A stretch of DNA of 9,293 nt, from contig CAZHFW010000070.1 of NCBI GenBank assembly GCA_964531675.1, positions 1-9,293 on the forward strand, written 5' to 3'. Below are positions 6,637 to 9,293 of this stretch, in pieces. The stretch is from CAZHFW01 sp964531675. Its GTDB lineage: Bacteria > Planctomycetota > Phycisphaerae > Phycisphaerales > UBA1924. The notes beneath the pieces were generated by a model, which worked only from the letters and a program-made list of their open reading frames with translations, made no database searches and was not told the DNA's origin. Positions within the stretch are counted from its first letter, which is position 1. Each line of letters starts with the position of its first letter. Both the position numbers and the translations under genes were made by a program.

Positions 6637-7506
6637 ATGTCGCAGGTCGTGGTCCATGGCGCGGAGACCGGGGGCGGGTGGAGGCTCTTGAGCCCGCTGG
6701 CGATGGCGCGGAACCTCAAGGCCCACCGGCGGCTGACGTGGCTGATCGCGAAGCGCAACATCCAGATCCGGTACCGGCAGACCAAGCTCGGCGCGTTCTG
6801 GGTGATCGCGACGCCCCTGGCGACGATGATCGTGTACTCGGTGGTGTTCGGGTACATCCTGGGCGCCAGGTTCGAGCCCAAGCCCGGGCAGATCGCGGGG
6901 CGGTTTGATTTCCCGCTCAACCTGCTCTGCGGGATGCTGATCTATGAGCTCTTCGCGGGGACGGTGCGGCGGTCGCCTTCGATCGTGCTCGAGAATCCCA
7001 ACTACGTCAAGCGTGTGGTGTTCCCGCTCGAGATCTTCACGCCGGCGATTCTGATCGAGAACCTGTTCAACATGCTCGTGGGGTATGGGCTCTGGATGAT
7101 CGGGTTCCTGATCCTGAGCCCGACGAATCCGACGCTGAGCTGGCTTTACTTCCCGCTGGTGGTGTTGCCTGTCGCGTTGTGGGGCGCGGCGCTGTCGTGG
7201 CTTTCGGCAGCGGCGGGCGTGGTGTTCCGCGATCTGGGGCAGGCGGTGTACATCTTCCTGAACCTGTTCTTCTTCGCGACGCCGATCATCTACGACTTCA
7301 ACCGGATCCCCTATCAGTGGCTCCGCGACGTCTTCGAGCTGAACCCGATGGGCCACGCGGTGACCGATGCGCGGCGGGTGCTGATGCAAGGCGTGGCGCC
7401 CGACTTTGCCTGGCTTGCGATCTCGACCGCGATCGGGGGCGCGCTGACGCTCATCGGCTATGCGGTGTTCATGCGGGCCAAGCGGATCTTCCCCGACGTG
7501 CTGTAG
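6637..7506 (+). CDS. wzm: Wzm-type ABC-2 polysaccharide export permease
   Basis: A 289-residue inner-membrane protein, normal length for the family. It begins with a cytoplasmic N-terminus, then the family motif NIQIRYRQTKLGAFW (41-55), which leads into the first helix. About six hydrophobic segments follow: 52-76, 93-110, 135-161, 168-195, 203-220 and 258-278. FRDLGQ (197-202) before helix 5, FATPIIYD (213-220) and LNPMGH (235-240) are typical of Wzm/KpsM/TagG permeases. With Wzt it would move an undecaprenyl-linked glycan across the inner membrane. The ATG at 6637 is chosen for GGGAGG three bases before it and a normal N-terminus; in-frame ATG 6592 and GTG 6586 are possible and would add 15 or 17 residues. 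Unusually, it is transcribed away from wzt. The stop TAG is nine bases from the convergent gene's stop, with no visible terminator. Confidence 0.93.
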   Translation: MSQVVVHGAETGGGWRLLSPLAMARNLKAHRRLTWLIAKRNIQIRYRQTKLGAFWVIATPLATMIVYSVVFGYILGARFEPKPGQIAGRFDFPLNLLCGMLIYELFAGTVRRSPSIVLENPNYVKRVVFPLEIFTPAILIENLFNMLVGYGLWMIGFLILSPTNPTLSWLYFPLVVLPVALWGAALSWLSAAAGVVFRDLGQAVYIFLNLFFFATPIIYDFNRIPYQWLRDVFELNPMGHAVTDARRVLMQGVAPDFAWLAISTAIGGALTLIGYAVFMRAKRIFPDVL

Positions 7507-7515
7507 AGACGCGGA

Positions 7516-8079
7516 TCAGCGGTAGGCGTCTTCGCCTTTGGGAGGCGCGGACTCGACGATCTCGGGGGGATAGACGGGCGCCAGGCGTTCGAAGACGTCC
7601 TTGCTGAGCGGGTCGTAGCGCCCGATGCTGCACTCCTTGCACGCAAAGCGGAGCTGATCAAGATCGCCCGCGAGGCAGACCGCGACCTGGAGCGGGTTCA
7701 TCGTGGGGATCGCCTTGGCGTACTCAAAGGTCTGGCGGCCCGAGTTGATCAGCGCGGTTTCCGCAGCGGCGAAGTCGCCTGTGCTCTCGGCGGCGTGGGC
7801 GGTGTCCACCGCCCAGAAGAGCACGTTGCTCAGCGGAATGCCCGCGGGCACGCCGTCGTAGTTCACGGACTTCTTCATCTCCGGGAAGATGCGGTGCGAC
7901 GAACCGAGGCGCGCGGACTCTTCCATCAGATCGCAGGCGCGGAGGCGGATGGCGATCTCTTCGGTCGGGACCAGGCTCCGCATCGCCAGGGCGGCGCGGC
8001 GGGCGATGCGCGAGGCCAGGAGCACCTGGGCCCAGACGGGCAGATCGGCGATGGTGTGGAGTTCGAAGATCGCGGGCAT
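7516..8079 (-). CDS. Hypothetical protein, mostly helical, function unknown
   Basis: A 187-residue soluble protein that I do not recognise. The N-terminal 50 residues are helical and Ala/Arg/Leu-rich (LASRIARRAALAMRS at 21-35). The middle has IPLSNVLFWAVDTAHAAE (81-98), and the C-terminal part has Cys135 plus a CKEC pair (147-150) and ends in a Pro- and charge-rich tail. A single CxxC is too little to argue for zinc binding. There is no signal peptide and no membrane helix. The ATG at 8079 is chosen over an in-frame ATG at 8118 because GGGAG lies six bases upstream and the longer form would overlap the preceding gene by 25 bp; from 8079 the gap to that gene's stop is 14 bp. It appears to be the last gene of the right-hand operon and converges on wzm. 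Confidence 0.75.
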   Translation of the reverse strand: MPAIFELHTIADLPVWAQVLLASRIARRAALAMRSLVPTEEIAIRLRACDLMEESARLGSSHRIFPEMKKSVNYDGVPAGIPLSNVLFWAVDTAHAAESTGDFAAAETALINSGRQTFEYAKAIPTMNPLQVAVCLAGDLDQLRFACKECSIGRYDPLSKDVFERLAPVYPPEIVESAPPKGEDAYR

Positions 8080-8093
8080 GGAAGGCTCCCAGA

Positions 8094-8600
8094 TCAGATG
8101 TAGCGGCTGATGAACCACACGATCGGCGGGATGATCAGGCCGACGATCATGAACACCACCGGGCCGACGCTGGCTTCAGCGATCAGGAAGCCCTTGGAGG
8201 GCTCGTCGTCGCAGACGTGGGCGGTGACGACGGCGCCTTGCGGGTAGGGCGTGAGCTCTTCCTGGGCCGCTTCCTTGGAGGCGTAGCTGCGCAGGATGAT
8301 GGTCGGGCGGAGCATGTCGCTGACGTAGGGCTGCTGGCCGACGCGGTAACGGAAGCGGACGACGGGGCGGTAAGAGCTGGTGCTGTTGTCGCGGAGCGGC
8401 CGATTGTCGGTGTCGGCGGAACGTGATACTTCGACGCGGGACTCGATGATCTCGGCCTCGACGGCGCGGGCAGCCGAGAGCAGGCGGCGCTGCTGGAGGT
8501 ATTGCGTGAAGCCGACGTAGAGCATGACGCAGGCGAAGCCGCAGAACACGAGCATGATGAGGACGCGGACGATCATGGCGGAGCTCCGTGAGAGGGGCAT
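8094..8600 (-). CDS. DUF3592 family membrane protein
   Basis: A 168-residue protein with a membrane helix at each end (about 9-32 and 144-165) and a beta-rich domain between them. The middle follows the DUF3592 layout: a region after helix 1 with A-x-x-V-E-A-E-I-I-E-S (44-54), then YRPVVRFRYRVGQQPY (77-92), then the YPQGAVVTAHVCDDEP block (119-134), where family members usually have Y-x-x-G-x-x-V-x-V-x-Y-x-P. The biochemical role of DUF3592 is unknown. The start at ATG 8600 is three bases after the previous stop; the in-frame ATG at 8576, preceded by GGAG seven bases upstream, is a good alternative that would shorten the protein by eight residues and still keep helix 1. It is co-directional with its small membrane neighbours, suggesting a membrane-linked function. 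Confidence 0.8.
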   Translation of the reverse strand: MPLSRSSAMIVRVLIMLVFCGFACVMLYVGFTQYLQQRRLLSAARAVEAEIIESRVEVSRSADTDNRPLRDNSTSSYRPVVRFRYRVGQQPYVSDMLRPTIILRSYASKEAAQEELTPYPQGAVVTAHVCDDEPSKGFLIAEASVGPVVFMIVGLIIPPIVWFISRYI

Positions 8601-8603
8601 GGT

Positions 8604-8894
8604 CTAGCCCCTGAAGTTGCGTGTGAAGATGAGGGCCGCGAGGGCCGCGATGAACGGGAAGATGCCGATTCCCGAGGCCTGCAGCATGCGCTTGGACATG
8701 ATCGACCAGACCGCGAGTGCTGCGGACGCGAGGCCGAGGATGGTCCACGCGAGCATCCAGCGCTTGATGGTCGCGAGCTGCGCATCGGAGGAGTTGGGCA
8801 TGCTCGCCATGAGCAGGATGAGCGTGCAGAAGGTGGTGAGCAGGCCTCCGAGGATCGAGAGGACCGCGAGGATGAGCAGGGCCGCGTTGTTCAT
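8604..8894 (-). CDS. Small membrane protein with three predicted helices, function unknown
   Basis: A 96-residue, highly hydrophobic protein. Helices fall at about 4-30 (the Leu/Ile-rich N-terminus, possibly an uncleaved signal anchor), 46-66 and 73-91, with a short polar loop (PNSSDAQLATIKR, 33-45) between the first two and a basic C-terminus (TRNFRG). I recognise no domain. The ATG overlaps the upstream gene's TGA as ATGA (8891-8894), which indicates translational coupling. Its stop is three bases before the DUF3592 start, so the two are very likely made together, perhaps as partners in one membrane complex; that is inference from spacing only. Confidence 0.75.
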   Translation of the reverse strand: MNNAALLILAVLSILGGLLTTFCTLILLMASMPNSSDAQLATIKRWMLAWTILGLASAALAVWSIMSKRMLQASGIGIFPFIAALAALIFTRNFRG

Positions 8895-9293
8895 GGCTGA
8901 TCACCGGGATTGAGCGGCATGACTCGGAAGCGGTAGGTCAGGGTGTTCACCTGAGGCTGGCCATCGGGGCGCTGACGCGGGAGCCAGCTTGACCAGTTGA
9001 GGAAGTCCGGATCGGGCGTCGCGGGGACGGGGATCTCAAAGCCCTCGTTGAGCTTGCCCAGATGGATCAGCACGACGCGCTTGCCGCGGCGGGTGAAGAG
9101 GTCGGCGGAGCAGGTCAGGAGCCAGCGGTCTTCCTGACGCTTGAGCGAGGTCCAGTGGATCTGGCCCTGGGTGCGGGCGCGGGCGGTGCGGGAGTATGAG
9201 GGGAGCGAGATGAGTTCGAAGGAGTCGTCGGTCGCGGGCATGGGCGCGACGCTGGCGGGAGGGGAGCGGAACTCGATCTCGAGCTGCGGGGGC
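8891..9293 (-). CDS. Hypothetical protein, C-terminal 133 residues (5' end outside window)
   Basis: The frame is open from the right edge to the TGA at 8891. An ATG exists at 9239-9241, which would give 116 residues, but no Shine-Dalgarno precedes it, and the 17 codons upstream read as plausible protein (PPQLEIEFRSPPASVAP). I therefore think the true start lies beyond the window. The visible part is soluble-looking and alternates hydrophobic and polar residues as in beta strands (GQIHWTSLKR, DRWLLTCSADL, RVVLIHLGKL), with a Pro-rich C-terminal part. I recognise no family. Its stop overlaps the start of the small membrane protein gene as ATGA, making it the most upstream visible gene of this right-hand operon. 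Confidence 0.65.
   Translation of the reverse strand, partial: PPQLEIEFRSPPASVAPMPATDDSFELISLPSYSRTARARTQGQIHWTSLKRQEDRWLLTCSADLFTRRGKRVVLIHLGKLNEGFEIPVPATPDPDFLNWSSWLPRQRPDGQPQVNTLTYRFRVMPLNPGDQP

Noticed and set aside
6589..7389. Minus-strand 266-codon frame opposite wzm
   Set aside because: Its product is His/Arg/Glu-rich and repetitive in composition; the plus strand encodes a clear permease with six membrane helices.
1..9293. tRNA, rRNA, insertion sequence, attachment site or transposase
   Set aside because: I found no tRNA-like clover, rRNA stretch, terminal inverted repeats with a transposase, or integrase frame on either strand.

Overview
The window is a compact, GC-rich bacterial chromosome segment with very little non-coding DNA. 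It has Shine-Dalgarno-like GGAG motifs at several starts, 4-bp stop/start overlaps, and GTG and TTG initiation. The phylum is an inference: the composition, a DUF3592 protein beside poorly known small membrane proteins, and coiled-coil glycan enzymes would suit a planctomycete such as a Phycisphaerae relative, but nothing here proves it.

Left part (1-6493, all on the minus strand, so transcribed from right to left): a surface-polysaccharide synthesis, modification and export cluster. In order of transcription: a protein resembling the C-terminal half of COG5610-type proteins (5183-6493); a 197-bp gap; a family 2 glycosyltransferase with a C-terminal coiled coil (3924-4985); the ABC-transporter ATPase Wzt with a C-terminal glycan-binding-type domain (2575-3927); a SAM methyltransferase fused to a long coiled coil built on a 21-residue repeat (857-2557); a HAD hydrolase resembling the N-terminal half of COG5610-type proteins (120-860); and the first 30 residues of another predicted SAM methyltransferase running off the left edge (1-91). 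The last five are packed with overlaps or short gaps and look like one translationally coupled unit.

Middle (6494-7506): a short divergent intergenic region with a perfect 7+7 inverted repeat around a TATAGT hexamer, then the plus-strand gene for the Wzm permease (6637-7506). Wzm and Wzt should form one exporter that moves a lipid-linked glycan across the inner membrane, although their genes lie on opposite strands about 2.7 kb apart.

Right part (7516-9293, minus strand): an apparently unrelated operon of a partial protein of unknown function, a three-helix membrane protein, a DUF3592 membrane protein and a mostly helical unknown protein. It ends tail to tail with wzm and probably marks the edge of the glycan locus.

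The most interesting idea is that the methyltransferase/coiled-coil protein beside a glycan-recognising Wzt is a kinase-less analogue of the E. coli WbdD chain terminator and molecular ruler. The methyltransferase would cap the glycan, the coiled coil would set its length, and the Wzt C-terminal domain would recognise the capped end for export. The second is that a COG5610-like protein seems to be split into two genes flanking the cluster.
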